Part shown: positions 22,734-33,562 of the stretch, piece by piece
Layout: every line of letters starts with the position of its first letter
How positions within the stretch are numbered: position 1 is the first letter of the stretch
Source: Ostrinia nubilalis
Taxonomy: Eukaryota; Arthropoda; Insecta; Lepidoptera; Crambidae
Reading direction: 5' to 3'
Length of the DNA: 64,000 nucleotides
Assembly (NCBI RefSeq): GCF_963855985.1
Contig: NC_087092.1
Span: forward strand, 4,216,001-4,280,000
The notes under the pieces: generated by a model
What the model was told of the DNA's origin: nothing
What the model saw: the letters and a program-made list of their open reading frames with translations, nothing else
The model's database searches: none
Position numbers and translations under genes: made by a program

Positions 22734-23774
22734 TTGGCATAGATTATGAGAGACTGGCAACTATACTAGGTTGATATATGTTTCTCACACTTCAACTGGC
22801 ATTGGATTCAACATCGGATTCTGACACTTTTACAGTTATGATACCATGAATATCAGTTTATGGTCCTAATTATTTTTATTTTATTTACGACCTTCGACCA
22901 GTTGGACACTTTAGATAGCTTCTTGTAATAGTGTCAATATCTTTTTAGCTTTTAACGCAAATCTAGTCTTCAAAGCAGTTTAATCGATTTATTTTATTTT
23001 CAAAATCGATATTTTATTGTCTATGATGGCCGCAGGAACATCACTATACATGGACTCCCAGCAATAAAGTACGGTAATGCCTCGTACAGATTTTATCGGC
23101 AAAAATTATGGAACTTGATAGGTTTTAGACCATGCCACGCACCAAAACGTCCGGAAGTTGTAATAGTATTATAGAATAAACGTTATAAGACTTATTTATT
23201 TAATTTTTCAATGCTTAAGTGTCCATTAGAACGAAAGGGTGCTTAATGTATTAAAAAAAATAGAAAATAATTATGATGGGTTAATGTTTTTGGGCGGTTT
23301 TTTAGGCGGTTTCTGACAATGTCCTTTTATAGTTCCAAAGAGGTGTACAAAGATAGAGTCGCGGGTTTCCGAAGGTGTATTGGACACAATCATCTCTAAT
23401 CTCGCCTAGACCAGTGACTAATTGAGCAGCTGTCCGATCCGTTTTGCAACTTTGTTCATTGATAATAAACTCTAAGTTGTATCTTAACTTAAGTTGGGTG
23501 GAAGCTAGTTTAAGATTAATTAGGCAGGTTAGATTCTATGCCAAGTATGTATAGGCGTCCTTTAATTTGGTTTTAGTTAGGAAAATATGATCTTAGAGTA
23601 TTTTTTGTAGGGATAGTACCTACTCGAGCTATCTATTTTGTGTTATATGTAAATAGGTAATGTACCTACGACGTACGTAGGTAGTAAAAAAGAATTTTGA
23701 AATTGAGAAAAATTACGTAACATATATTTTATACCTCATTCGTAGTTGGCCCTATAAAATCTCATGAATCCATA
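22734..23774. other. No recognisable gene or element
   Basis: AT-rich sequence; no family signature or repeat found. Confidence 0.4.
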
Positions 23775-25246
23775 TAGTCCAGTCATTACGTACATTCAAA
23801 AAAGAAAATGAATTTGCGCTTCTAATTTTTTAATATGTTGTAGGGGATACCTAGAAAAGCTTAACTTGAGATTGTCGACCAAGCTTTCCTAGGAGCTTTC
23901 GCCGCCATGTTGAAAAAAGGGGTAAAATTTGTTTTTCGGCAATAACTCGGCTATCCGATGAGACTCGAAAATTTTTGTAGTACACTTTTTGTAGCTTTCT
24001 TTGTGCTCTACAATAACGCCCGCACCATTTTTAGCGTATCATGCATCGTTATCGAGATATCGATCGATAAAGTCAAAAATTTTGGACACAATTTTTGTTT
24101 TTTTCTTTTTTTTTTCTTTGGGTCTTAATAAATATGAAAAATTGTGGAATTCAAACTTGTAGAGCATATTCAGACCTACAATTTCCTTCTTGGATTTTTT
24201 TATGTTGGACAAAAATTACGATCTCCAGCGCGCCGCAAAGTCGGTGAATCCACACTCAGCGTCGAGCGCGCTGCTCGCTCGGTTGTGTCTGGATGTCGAA
24301 TCGAATGGGAAATTGTTCAGGAAATTGATGGGATAAAAAATAAGTACATAGAGCAACAAATTAAGGATCACACAATAGTAGTTTATTAAACAAATAATTT
24401 GTTTGTGCAGTAAAAAAAAATATTTTTTTACAATACAAAATAAACAAAACAAAATAAACGGAAAGAAAAATATTTTATTCTGCACTCGAGACACGAACGA
24501 TGGACTTTTTTTATGTCTTTTTTCGCTTGGATGGTCCAGGCTGAAGATCTTCGTCCTCCGTAAATTCTTCGAGTTGTTGTGTCTGTTGAACCGTTGGAAA
24601 TGATGCTGATTCGATGAGAGCATCGTCATCATCATCGTTCCAGACATCGTCGTCGTCGTCAAGCAAAATGTCGACTCTGGCGACGTTACTGCATGTTTGC
24701 CCACTGCAGTGCATGCACCCACAGGCGGCCTCACAATTTTCTTTACATTTACAGGAAATGAGCTTTAATAGTTCAGGCGGAGCGGGTTCGGCGGTGCTGG
24801 TGATTGGTTCGAGCCCTCGATTGGTCTGTCGCCAACCCCATCTTTGTGGATCCTTGAAAAATCCGAGCCAGGTTTGAACCTGGAGATACGTCCGGAAAAT
24901 GTGTTGACGCACAGCGCTTTTGGTTGGCGGGAGTAGTGAGAGGTGATTATCGATATCTCGATAACGATGCATGATACGCTAAAAATGGTTCGTTCGTTAT
25001 TGTAGAGCACAAAGAAAGCTACAAAAAGTGTCCTACAAAAATTTTCGAATCTCATCGGATAGCCGAGTTATTGCCGAAAAACAAATTTTAAGCGTTTTCC
25101 AAGATGGCGGCGAAAGCTCCTAGGAAAGCTTGGTCGACAATTTCAAGTTAAGCTTTTCTAGGTATCCCCTACAACATATTAAAAAATTAGAAGCGCAAAT
25201 TCATTTTCTTTTATTTGCCTTTTTTTCGGACGAAATGACTGGACTA
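23775..25246. mobile_element. DNA transposon with ~290-bp terminal inverted repeats, TA flanked
   Basis: TA at 23775-23776 and 25245-25246 flank a 1468-bp unit beginning GTCCAGTCATT and ending AATGACTGGAC. Left TIR 23777-24064 and right TIR 24949-25244 share long identical runs (for example GTTGTAGGGGATACCTAGAA, CAATAACTCGGCTATCCGAT and CGTATCATGCATCGTTATCG). The interior encodes on the - strand a 153-residue cysteine-rich frame (24511-24972) whose start codon lies in the right TIR. No transposase catalytic domain is visible, so the element is either non-autonomous or of a kind I do not recognise. Confidence 0.85.
24511..24972 (-). CDS. Cysteine-rich (CXC-like) protein fragment carried by a TIR element
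   Basis: A 153-codon frame. Residues ~14-20 read LLPPTKS, then a helix-like stretch with YLQVQTWLG, a W-rich WGW block, an AP..LL..ISC linker and a cluster C-x-C-x3-C-x3-C-x-C-x2-C-x4-C, followed by a strongly acidic tail (DDDDD runs) and a basic C-terminus (PSKRKKT). The order LPPT / QVQ.WLG / WGW / ISC.CK..C resembles, from memory, C-terminal segments of uncharacterised and transposon-linked arthropod proteins; I cannot name the function. The ATG and first codons lie inside the right terminal repeat, so the present start may be secondary and the frame a truncated remnant. The overlapping - strand frame 24216-24734 has no signature and is ignored. Expression is unproven. Confidence 0.5.
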   Translation of the reverse strand: MHRYRDIDNHLSLLPPTKSAVRQHIFRTYLQVQTWLGFFKDPQRWGWRQTNRGLEPITSTAEPAPPELLKLISCKCKENCEAACGCMHCSGQTCSNVARVDILLDDDDDVWNDDDDDALIESASFPTVQQTQQLEEFTEDEDLQPGPSKRKKT

Positions 25247-25757
25247 ATAACCTTTCAGGAGTCTTGAAAGCTTGGGTTCTATATTATGATATTACTGAAA
25301 ACCCTGCTCTGTCACACTGTATAATATGGTCCTGATGCCACCACAAAATGACATATTTCCTCAATTGATATCGAGCCTTATACTAAAGATAATACATATA
25401 TGTATAAAGTTAAGATCTATATCGAAAAAGATTTCTGTATCTGTCTATCACAATAGATCGAAACTTATGACTTTAATATAACTCTATTAGTTGCAAATGA
25501 AGCAAAATCGAAAATATATGAGTAAAAGAGTTCCAAATAAAGAATTCAATGCACGATTCGTGTGGAAATGAGAATGCTTTTCCTATTGTTCAGCAATACC
25601 TTCACTTATATGAAAGTTAAATATTACATAAAGGTAACTTATGAATACATCATAGTTTCTGATAAGTTATGGGACTATAACATGACAACGATAACTTAGC
25701 TGAGGGGGATAGGTATTTTGTAACAAATTGCTCGGTTGGAATTGTTTCTCAGTTGGA
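25247..25757. other. No recognisable gene or element
   Basis: AT-rich sequence between two DNA elements; nothing supported. Confidence 0.4.
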
Positions 25758-26088
25758 TAGGGATGTAACGATACCACTGACGTATCGATACTTTTACTCG
25801 ATATCGCGTTATATCGGTTGATGTTTTTAATTTAAAAACAGATAAAAGTGTAATGCTTCCAGAGGCAGGCTTAAAAGTCAAGCGATGTTGCTGACTGCCA
25901 TTCTAGAAAAATGAAAACTGGTAATTTTTTATGGCTGTTAAACAATTTCCCGATGCAGTATCTAAATGTCGCACGAACTATTTAATATTTTATGTCGGTT
26001 TCAAGGTATCGATACCAAAAGTTCGGTATTTTGGTATCGACTTGATAGTATCGTACCTACCTGCATTTACCGTATCGTTTCATCTCTA
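25758..26088. mobile_element. hAT-like MITE with TATCGATAC repeats
   Basis: The left end TAGGGATGTAACGATACC and right end GTATCGTTTCATCTCTA are inverted copies. Inside, the words ATCGATAC and GTATCGAT are repeated several times near both ends (25780-25805, 26005-26055), a subterminal pattern known from hAT elements with this terminus. The 331-bp unit has no transposase. The flanking bases give only a weak match for an 8-bp duplication. Confidence 0.65.
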
Positions 26089-26802
26089 ATTGGGAGTATT
26101 ATCAGCACACGCAACATACAATTGTCTTTATGTTTAGTCATTTTCAACTTCCAGGAACTAACTTTGTTTTGGATTTCAAGACGCATGAAAGTTTCATGTC
26201 TATTGTATTGTTTGTTAATTTGATTGCGTGAGCACACATATTGCTAAAGTTTTTTAAATGAGTGAAACGTGATAAATGTTTAAGGATTAATTCACACATA
26301 AAAATCAAGCTTAACACTGTAACGTCTTATTTGTCTTGTAATAGGTGCCATAATGCAACAAAAATGTATAGTCTGACGTGCTGTAAATAAATACATAAAC
26401 TTTAAACTCTTTAAATACATAAAGCCGGCTTTGGTAGAAAACTTCGTGAAGTTTTCTCGCTCTACACAAAATAATGGAAGCAAATATGTGAAGTACTCAT
26501 ATTTTTGAGGCTTTTGGTGCAAGGTAATTTTTAACGAAACAAAATTAAGACTAAAACAATTGAATAGTAGTTGTTTATCTTTATAAGAAGACTTATTAGC
26601 GAATGCATCTTTTAAACTAAAATGCGTAGAATACGCACGAAATTCGTCACTTTTTTGTTGATAATATAAGTGTGTGTTTTTACACATGATACTACTTAAT
26701 TGCAACCATTCCTTTTGAGCCAAGAGCCACTTTATTAAAGTTTGAATGAATTAAAAAATGAAAACAGTCATGAATTTAACACTCAGGAAATTGTGATCAA
26801 CA
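26089..26802. other. No recognised gene; unexplained 143-codon frame at 26292-26723 (-)
   Basis: The - strand frame is open for 143 codons and rich in F, Y, K and S. It has no recognisable domain, signal peptide or splice signals, and its composition follows the AT-rich background. I do not call it a gene. Confidence 0.35.
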
Positions 26803-26998
26803 TTGGCGACCAACAATATTGGTCCACGTGGCGCCGCATACTAGATTCCAGCAAAATTCGAAACAGGTAGGTAACAGTATTCTAGTAAATTATGCAAAAT
26901 CGAAAGTGCATCAGACAAGGCTGAGCTGATGTTGGTGCTTTGCTGACTCGCCTGATCCTGGATTAGCAAACGTTGGCCCAATATTGCTTGGTCCATCG
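26803..26998. repeat. Candidate MITE with CAATATTGG inverted ends
   Basis: TTGGCGACCAACAATATTGG at 26804 and the reverse complement of CCAATATTGCTTGGTCCATC near 26978 align over about 25 bp with several mismatches. This is consistent with an old short inverted-repeat element, not proof of one. Confidence 0.4.
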
Positions 26999-28092
26999 GT
27001 AAACTTTGCGTCGAAAGGATTTGTACGCTTACAACGGGTCTTGACGACCGAAAACATAAGCTATATCGTTTGTATAAGGTCTTGTTTATTGTTTAAATAG
27101 TGTTAGATGCAGTTTTCTGACAGTAGAGATTATTTTTGAAGAAACTCAACGATTTTTATTGGATTAGGTATAGTTGATAAGTGAAAACATTATTTTTTCT
27201 CCCACCACACCAGAGAAAATGTGTTGCCATAACCATAACCATTTTTTTTAATAACAAAAGCAGTAGTATTGCCTCAAGTTTTCCAAAGTGCCTATTTATT
27301 ATTGCTTATGATTTCATTAAGCCATTAAATCAACATTTAAAAGGAAAATCATGTTGTTAGCGCCAATAAAACTCGGCACAAAGGAGACCAAAGCAAGTCA
27401 AGCAAGTACAAACAATTACAGTTGAATCGAAAGAATAATTGTCATGAATTTTGTTACGAAACCCCCAACCGTTTGCCTTTCGTTAGGCACATTTACAAGT
27501 CCCGCCAAAGAGAGCACTTGACTTTTAAAGCACAGAGTAGTGAGAGGTGAAGTCTCTGAAGTAGGAGATTTTATTCTTATTTGGTGGTATTTTATGGCCA
27601 AAGACGGCTACATCAGAGATGACAACAATACATCTTGTAAAATAGTTACAAAGGATAATTTCTGATATGACATGCTTGATTCCATTAGATACTCTTTTCG
27701 CATTTACTTAGTTATTATTAATACTTACTTAATAATTACTTTGAATATTTTTTTCTTCTCTGGTTTACATTACTCTGTGCACATTAAGCGGTGCGGAACC
27801 AGTCAGTGTGAAAGTGTAGCCCTAACGAAATTAGAAATCAGTCTTGAAATCTTTCCAGACCGAAACACCGGGTTTTCCTTGTCGCCTCAAAAAATACCGA
27901 TGATTGAATAACTTCTTTCTTTCCTTGAAGAAAGTCTGAAATACAGAACGATGTATTTTTACGGTTCAAGATTAAGTGAGAATGAAAGTTGTAGAATTTA
28001 CTAAGATATCAAATGTTTCATAGATATTTGAATAACTGACCATTTTATCACTACAATTTAACTGTTTTCAAAAAAGGATTTTGCTGTGTTTA
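26999..28092. other. No recognisable gene or element
   Basis: AT-rich sequence with short frames at 27416-27601 (-) and 27672-27911 (+) that show no family. Confidence 0.4.
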
Positions 28093-28139
28093 TTGGGGGA
28101 GGCCTATGTTCAGCAGTGGAGGTCCTGTGGCTGAAAATT
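28093..28139 (+). mobile_element. RTE-clade 3' tip fragment
   Basis: TTGGGGGAGGCCTATGTTCA followed by GCAGTGGAGGTCCTGTGGCTG and a stop is the last ~15 codons of the RTE ORF; the microsatellite tail is missing or mutated. Confidence 0.7.
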
Positions 28140-29749
28140 ATCATGTCTTCCTTGTAATTCGTTGTAGTCCCGTCCCAATACCTTTTGTATTGGGATTTCC
28201 TCATTCATACTAACGACTGTCAAATCATGAGACATCTCTAAGCTGCGCTCACGCACATTCTTTGTCACAGGTCCTTAGGAATAATACCTACCCTGTTTAG
28301 TATTACAAAACTTTATTAGTATTCAAAATGCTTTGTTCTTGAATTATTGAGGATGTTTCTAATATTCCGACTGTCACCAAAATGGCTGAGCTTGATCGCA
28401 GCTTCACAAATGGCATAGCTAATTCTAGTATACTTTTCGCCAGCTACTGATTACATTCTGTTTGAACGTCGCATTTGCACCTGTGATGTTATTAGTTTTT
28501 AATTTCTGTGTCCTGGATAATATATGAAACAATTTACGAATACAAACCGGATTTTTTTTGCAATAAACAGGTTAGTTTTATTACTTGTGTGAATAGAGAC
28601 GAAATATTTGGTTTAAAAAAGTAGTTCTTAACCTAATAAATGTAATATTTTTATGAAACATAACAATAACCAAAGGAAAAAGAAAAATAGTTAATATAGG
28701 GGTTGAGGGGACGCGTTTCTTGCGATTAAAAAGATAACAGAAATAGGATAGATAAAATAGTCACAGGAATAAAGCTCTACAAAAATAGAGTTTGCTCGTG
28801 TAGTCTAACTAATGTAACGGGTAACCTGATTTTCTATTGTCTCTACATGCGATTGTTGGAGTGTGGTCTTTACAATTAATTTGTATTTACATTCCGAATG
28901 TGTTTCGCAATAGGCTAGGTATCCCCATTGTCCTCGTAACTCGTTTTTGTTAATCTCCTGCCCGGACCCAAGCAATCATTATTGTTTGCTAAGGGGTCGC
29001 TCATAACAACGAATTCGCAAATTTCATTCGACGTGGTTAGCTGTCACGTTCGTGATTAGAAGGTTAATCTCGCTGTTATGGCTGTGGTTCACTAAGGTTT
29101 CGATAAACACATGGAACAACGCTAGATTTATGGTGTTAAGATAGTCAACAGGCTCTGTTCTGTGCGCCGCGATTCTGCGGCCGCTCTTTGGTTTCGCACG
29201 GAAATGTCACTTCTGGTATCGTGGATTGTATGAATTGCGTACTTTTAAATATTATATCCGACTTTATATTTTTAATTTATCTATTACTATTCACTCGACA
29301 GAACCGTATTTTGATCTAATTTTCTATTCATCCTTTTAATTATTATTTATTAATTATTAATTAATATCCTTTTAATTAATAGCTGGTTGAATAAATATAT
29401 GATAGGCAGGCAAGTATTTTGTTTTGTACCTACTCGCTAGTGCTGAATCGCTCATATCGGCGACAATTATTAATTCGTGTTGGGATCCAAAAATACCGCA
29501 GCAATGTACACTTCATTACAAAAATTTGCGTCGACAAACAATAATACAAAGGACACGGACCCTAAAATCGCGAGGGGCCGAGTACACAAAAGAATATAAT
29601 AGTGATAAATCAACGAGCGTTTTAGCTAATACATACCTGGTTATGAAAAAGGAAATGCTCTCATACAATCCGCTTTAATGCCCACTCCGGATGTGTTATT
29701 CATGAGTATTAAAAACCGGGTAACGCGCCAGATTTCCTTAAAAGTTACC
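28140..29749. other. No recognisable gene or element
   Basis: It includes a moderately less AT-rich part at 28900-29180, but I find no frame or splice pattern I can support there. The 84-codon frame at 29424-29678 has no recognised domain. Confidence 0.4.
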
Positions 29750-30031
29750 TTAAGGCAGGGTACTCACCTGCTATGTAGCACGTAACGTAGCATGTAACGT
29801 AACTAACCTTCAAGTGAGTACGGCTCGTCCACGGTCATCGCGTATCTGGCTGCGAGCTCCTGACTCCTACTGCGAGCCGCCTTTGTGCTCGCAGTGATAC
29901 CGCCACTCGGCGGGTCGCTGCGATCTCCCTGCGAACCACGCGCGAGCAGCTCGCAATTCGTGTCTATTTACTCACTTGATACAGTATCTGATACATTACA
30001 TGCTACACGGCTAGATGAGTACCCTGCTTAA
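29750..30031. mobile_element. TTAA-flanked (piggyBac-type) MITE with GC-rich core
   Basis: TTAA at 29750-29753 and 30028-30031 flank a 274-bp unit whose ends are GGCAGGGTACTCACCTGC and, inverted, GCAGGGTACTCATCTAGCC. Subterminal GTAGCA(C/T)GTAA words also pair. The core contains repeated TGCGAGC/GCTCGCA words that can form further pairing. Precise TTAA flanks are the hallmark of piggyBac-type insertion (established). Confidence 0.75.
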
Positions 30032-30052
30032 CGTCTCTACTTAAGCGTTAAG

Positions 30053-30168
30053 CACTGTACAGACGGCAGCACGAGTTATACACTGTGGGGTCTTAATCAG
30101 TTGTAATAGTGACGAGTTTACTACAAAAATGTATTAAGCCTGATGTGCTATCGTCTGTACATACAGTG
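30053..30168. mobile_element. MITE family B, copy 2
   Basis: CACTGTACAGACGGCAGCAC at the left pairs with GTGCTATCGTCTGTAC plus CAGTG at the right. It shares the right-end motif with the copy at 8744-8858 and lies only 21 bp from the TTAA-type MITE. Confidence 0.65.
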
Positions 30169-31618
30169 CCAAAGGAAGGTGACGGTCAGCAAAATATCTG
30201 TTAGGGTAATGACGTGGAAGACTTAATACAAGGAAAGTGGTTCATTAACGTTTTAGTTTACGTAATCACTTTATATTTTAATAGACTCTCCTTTTGTTTA
30301 AGAAGCACTAAGGGTATCAGACAATTTTCATTCATTGGCTGATTTGTATACTCGTCTCTCTCCAGAATAAAATAATTTCCAGGTCACATAGACCTTAATA
30401 TACGACCTTATAATACCGTCTACGAATTAACTTGATTAATTATATGTATTTAACCTAATTAATTAATAAATAAAAAAAGAAAGAAAAGAAAATAAAATAA
30501 TAGTAGGTACTTACAACATTTTGTATTTCTTATTTTAGGCTCATTGTCAGTATTTTTCTTTAACTAAGTATGTGAAACGGGCGAAGTTATCTTTTTATAA
30601 TAATGGATCGGTGGAGTGGTGGAATCTCAGTAGTAAATAAAAAATGTAAGTATCTTTTTTATTAGTAGGTACAGTATTTTTGTATGGCTCAATAAAAATG
30701 GCTCTGAAAACAACTTTCCACGAAAACAATGAAATAAAGTCCGAAGGAAATGTAAACAGAGCGTAATTCTCCGCTTAAAATTTATCCGTGCCTCTGATAT
30801 CCGGGATTACGGATCTCCGCTCCGCAAAAATTCGCAGCCATGAATAATAAAGTCCGGCTCGCGAAGAATGCCAGGTGGAAGTTTAATTGAAGACGCTGCA
30901 AGTTCGGACGCTCCGGACGTATTGAAGACGCTGCAAGTTCGGACACTTCGGACGTCCGCACTGGGGGGACGCCGGCAGCCGACTAAACTATTTGGGGCGC
31001 GGGAACGGAAGGAGTTTCTAATGGAAACATATTTGCTGAGTCCTTGTGATTTTGATTACGGCGTTTTCAATTCATGATCCGGGTGATTCAAGGATTTAAA
31101 CCGGCTTTTTCTCTCTCTCGCAATGATTCAGTCCTAAAAGTTAGGACGTTTAAGTTTGCGCTTTTTTACTGAATTTTATTTGAAGGCATAAAAATTTGAA
31201 GAGTTCATTATACATAGATGTCTTTAATGATGCTGACTGATGAAAAACAAAAGAATTTCACACTAGGCACTTACCTACAGGGTAGTTAAGTATCATCCTA
31301 GACTGCATCTCACTTAACATTAGGTGCGATTGCGGTCAAATACCTGCCTTGTTATGCATAAAAATGCTACATAATTACTCGATGCGAGTTTCTATTATGA
31401 TGATAGGTATTTTCCATAACATTTAACATTTAAAAAAAGGGTTTAATTTTTGTGTTTCTGCCAACACTTGTTGAGGGCTGTACGACCCTCGTACCGCGCG
31501 GCTGCGCCTGACACATTGGGCATCCATTTGAGATAACACCCGTCACCTGACTGTTTTGACGTCATGCCGTTTGCTCTTTAGCCCTAGACATAGGTCAAAT
31601 AATAGAGCAAACTCACGA
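30169..31618. other. Mostly featureless; contains a 35-bp-period duplication
   Basis: Apart from the duplication at 30887-30955 no gene or element is supported. The GC-rich part 30780-31020 keeps a 69-codon frame open (30868-31077) which encodes the duplicated residues; no family recognised. Confidence 0.4.
30887..30955 (+). repeat. Direct duplication of a 34-bp unit
   Basis: TTGAAGACGCTGCAAGTTCG plus GAC.CT.CGGACGT occurs at 30887-30920 and again at 30922-30955 with two differences. The period is 35 bp, which is not a multiple of three, arguing against coding selection. Confidence 0.85.
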
Positions 31619-31744
31619 CCGTATTCACAAACGATGCTTGCTTAAGTGTAGCAGCAAATCGAACGCAGAGCGTTGAATAGAGCTCTGTGATTGGTTCATG
31701 TGTCACCCTGTGCGTCGGCCTCATAGTAATGTTTGTGAATACGG
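31619..31744. mobile_element. MITE with CCGTATTCACAAAC ends
   Basis: CCGTATTCACAAAC at 31619-31632 is matched by GTTTGTGAATACGG at 31731-31744, a perfect 14-bp inverted repeat around a 98-bp interior. The internal CTGTGATTGGTT word also appears near 38041, where a related but end-less sequence may lie. No coding capacity. Confidence 0.65.
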
Positions 31745-31864
31745 GCGTCACTTATTGAAAAAATAGCATTTACTTAAGTATTCACTGTCCCAAAGTACAA
31801 GCTTTACTAACTTGTGGCGCAGTGTACCAAATATTTTATTTATTCGATTTATTATACGTAAGTA

Positions 31865-33562
31865 TACAGGGTGTTTGGCGCATCGTGTGCCAAAATGATT
31901 TGGCGGATAGAATGGGTCATTTCCTATATTTTCAGCCCCCATAACACGTTCCATGCCAGGCGGCTACTTTTAAATTATTATTTTTAGTAATTTCACCAAA
32001 ATACCCAAATCGCATCATTTAATGTCGATTTAAAAAAAAACTACTAGGCGTAGCCTCAATATAAATATTTTGTTTTGACGTGCGTTGATGTAGGGTTGCA
32101 TCAAATCTAAATTTACTATCAAGTATCGTCTAGTTCTTTTTAAATTCAGCTTTGAAGTTTTCCGAAAAGTTAAAAATGGACTGAACATTTAAGTTTACAT
32201 GGCTATAAATTTTTTTTTAAAAGAGATAGCGATCTTCGGATTTTATCAAAACTTCTCTAGTCTATCCCCATTCAAACGGTATACTAATCTTGTTTAAATA
32301 ATAACAACAACTTCACAAATTCCTTAAATTAGTGAATTGACTCTACTCGGACTGATTTGCGAAATTTGTGTGTAAAGCCTCTTTTTGTGTGAATAGCACG
32401 TTAAACACCTAACAGGTAAAAATTATTTATCTTATGCAATGTAAAAACCCTTTCTCTATCGTTTTTCAATGTGGATTTCTAGAAATTAAAGACGAAAATA
32501 ATTATTTTGATCGTTTATTAATTATTACAAATTTTGTTCAAAATGTCCGCCTCGGCAACGTATACACTCACGACATCTTCTAATTTTGACTGTTGTCGTA
32601 TGCAGCCACATTTCTCTTTTTATTACTACAAAGGCGTTTTCTATTCGTTGTTGTAGTTCTTCTATTGTTTGAATCCGTTACGTATACCAGTTCTTTAGCT
32701 TGTCCCCAGACGTAAAAATCTAACGGAGTTAGGTCTGGGGAACGTGCAGGCCACTGTATAGGGCCATCTTTTCCAATCCACGAGTAGAAAACGCCTTTGT
32801 AGTAATAAAAAGAAAAATGTGGCTGCATACGACAACAGTCGACATTAGAAGATGTCGTGAGTGTATACGTTGCCGAGGCGGTCATTTTGAACAAAATTTG
32901 TAATAATTAATAAACGATCAAAATAATTATTTTCGTCTTTAATTTCAAGAAATCCACATTGAAAAACGATAGGGAAAAGGTTTTTACATTGCATAAGATT
33001 AATAATTTTTACTTGTTAGGTGTTTAACGTGCTATTCACACAAAAAGGGGCTTTACACACAAATTTCGCAAATCAGTCCGAGTAGAGTCAATTCACTAAT
33101 TTAAGGAATTTGTGAAGTTGTTGTTATTATTTAAACAAGATTAGTATACCGTTTGAATGGGGATATACTAGAGAAGTTTTGATAAAATCCGAAGATCGCT
33201 ATCTCTTTTAAAAAAAAATTATAGCCATGTAAACTTAAATGTTCAGCCCATTTTTAACTTTTCGGAAAACTTCAAAGCTGTATTTAAAAAAAACTAGACG
33301 ATATTTGATAGTAAATTTAGATTTGATGCAACCCTACATCAACGCACATCAAAACAAAATATTTACTTTGAGGCTACGCCTAGTAGTTTTTTTTTAAATC
33401 GACATTAAATGATGCGATTTGGGTATTTTGGTGAAATTACTAAAAATAATAATTTAAAAGTAGCCGCCTGGCATGTAACGTGTTATGGGGGCTGAAAATA
33501 TAGGTAATGACCCATTCTATCCGCCAAATCATTTTGGCACACGATGCGCCAAACACCCTGTA
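31865..33562. mobile_element. Fold-back DNA transposon: two 780-bp arms around a 133-bp loop, TA flanked
   Basis: TA (31865-31866 and 33561-33562) flanks CAGGGTGTTTGGCGCATCG at one end and its exact inverse at the other. The left arm 31867-32647 and right arm 32781-33560 are inverted copies with few differences, so nearly the entire element is one palindrome. The loop plus the inner left arm encode the C-terminal part of a DDE-type transposase on the - strand (32525-32790). The structure implies that the 3' part of a transposon was duplicated in inverted orientation, losing its 5' half. Confidence 0.9.
32525..32790 (-). pseudogene. Transposase C-terminal remnant (mariner-like DDE type)
   Basis: On the - strand, WIGKDGPIQWPARSPDLTPL followed by DFYVWGQAKELVYVT is the conserved block around the last catalytic acidic residue of Tc1/mariner-like insect transposases (P-x-RSPDLTPLDF-x-WG). 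After a one-base frameshift near 32690 the frame continues TIEELQQRIENAFVVIKREM and ends with an RRCRECIRCRGGHFEQN tail and stop TAA at 32525-32527. The part before the frameshift lies in the loop and so is present once; the tail is present twice because of the arms. N-terminal and first catalytic parts are missing. Confidence 0.82.

Noticed and set aside
24216..24734. 172-codon - strand frame overlapping the cysteine-rich ORF
   Set aside because: It lies in another frame of the same region, runs into low-complexity F/K-rich sequence, and lacks the Cys cluster; a shadow of the ORF at 24511-24972.
26292..26723. 143-codon open frame on the - strand
   Set aside because: No recognisable domain, no conserved-looking motif, composition follows the AT-rich background, and no splice or start context; it is probably open by chance.
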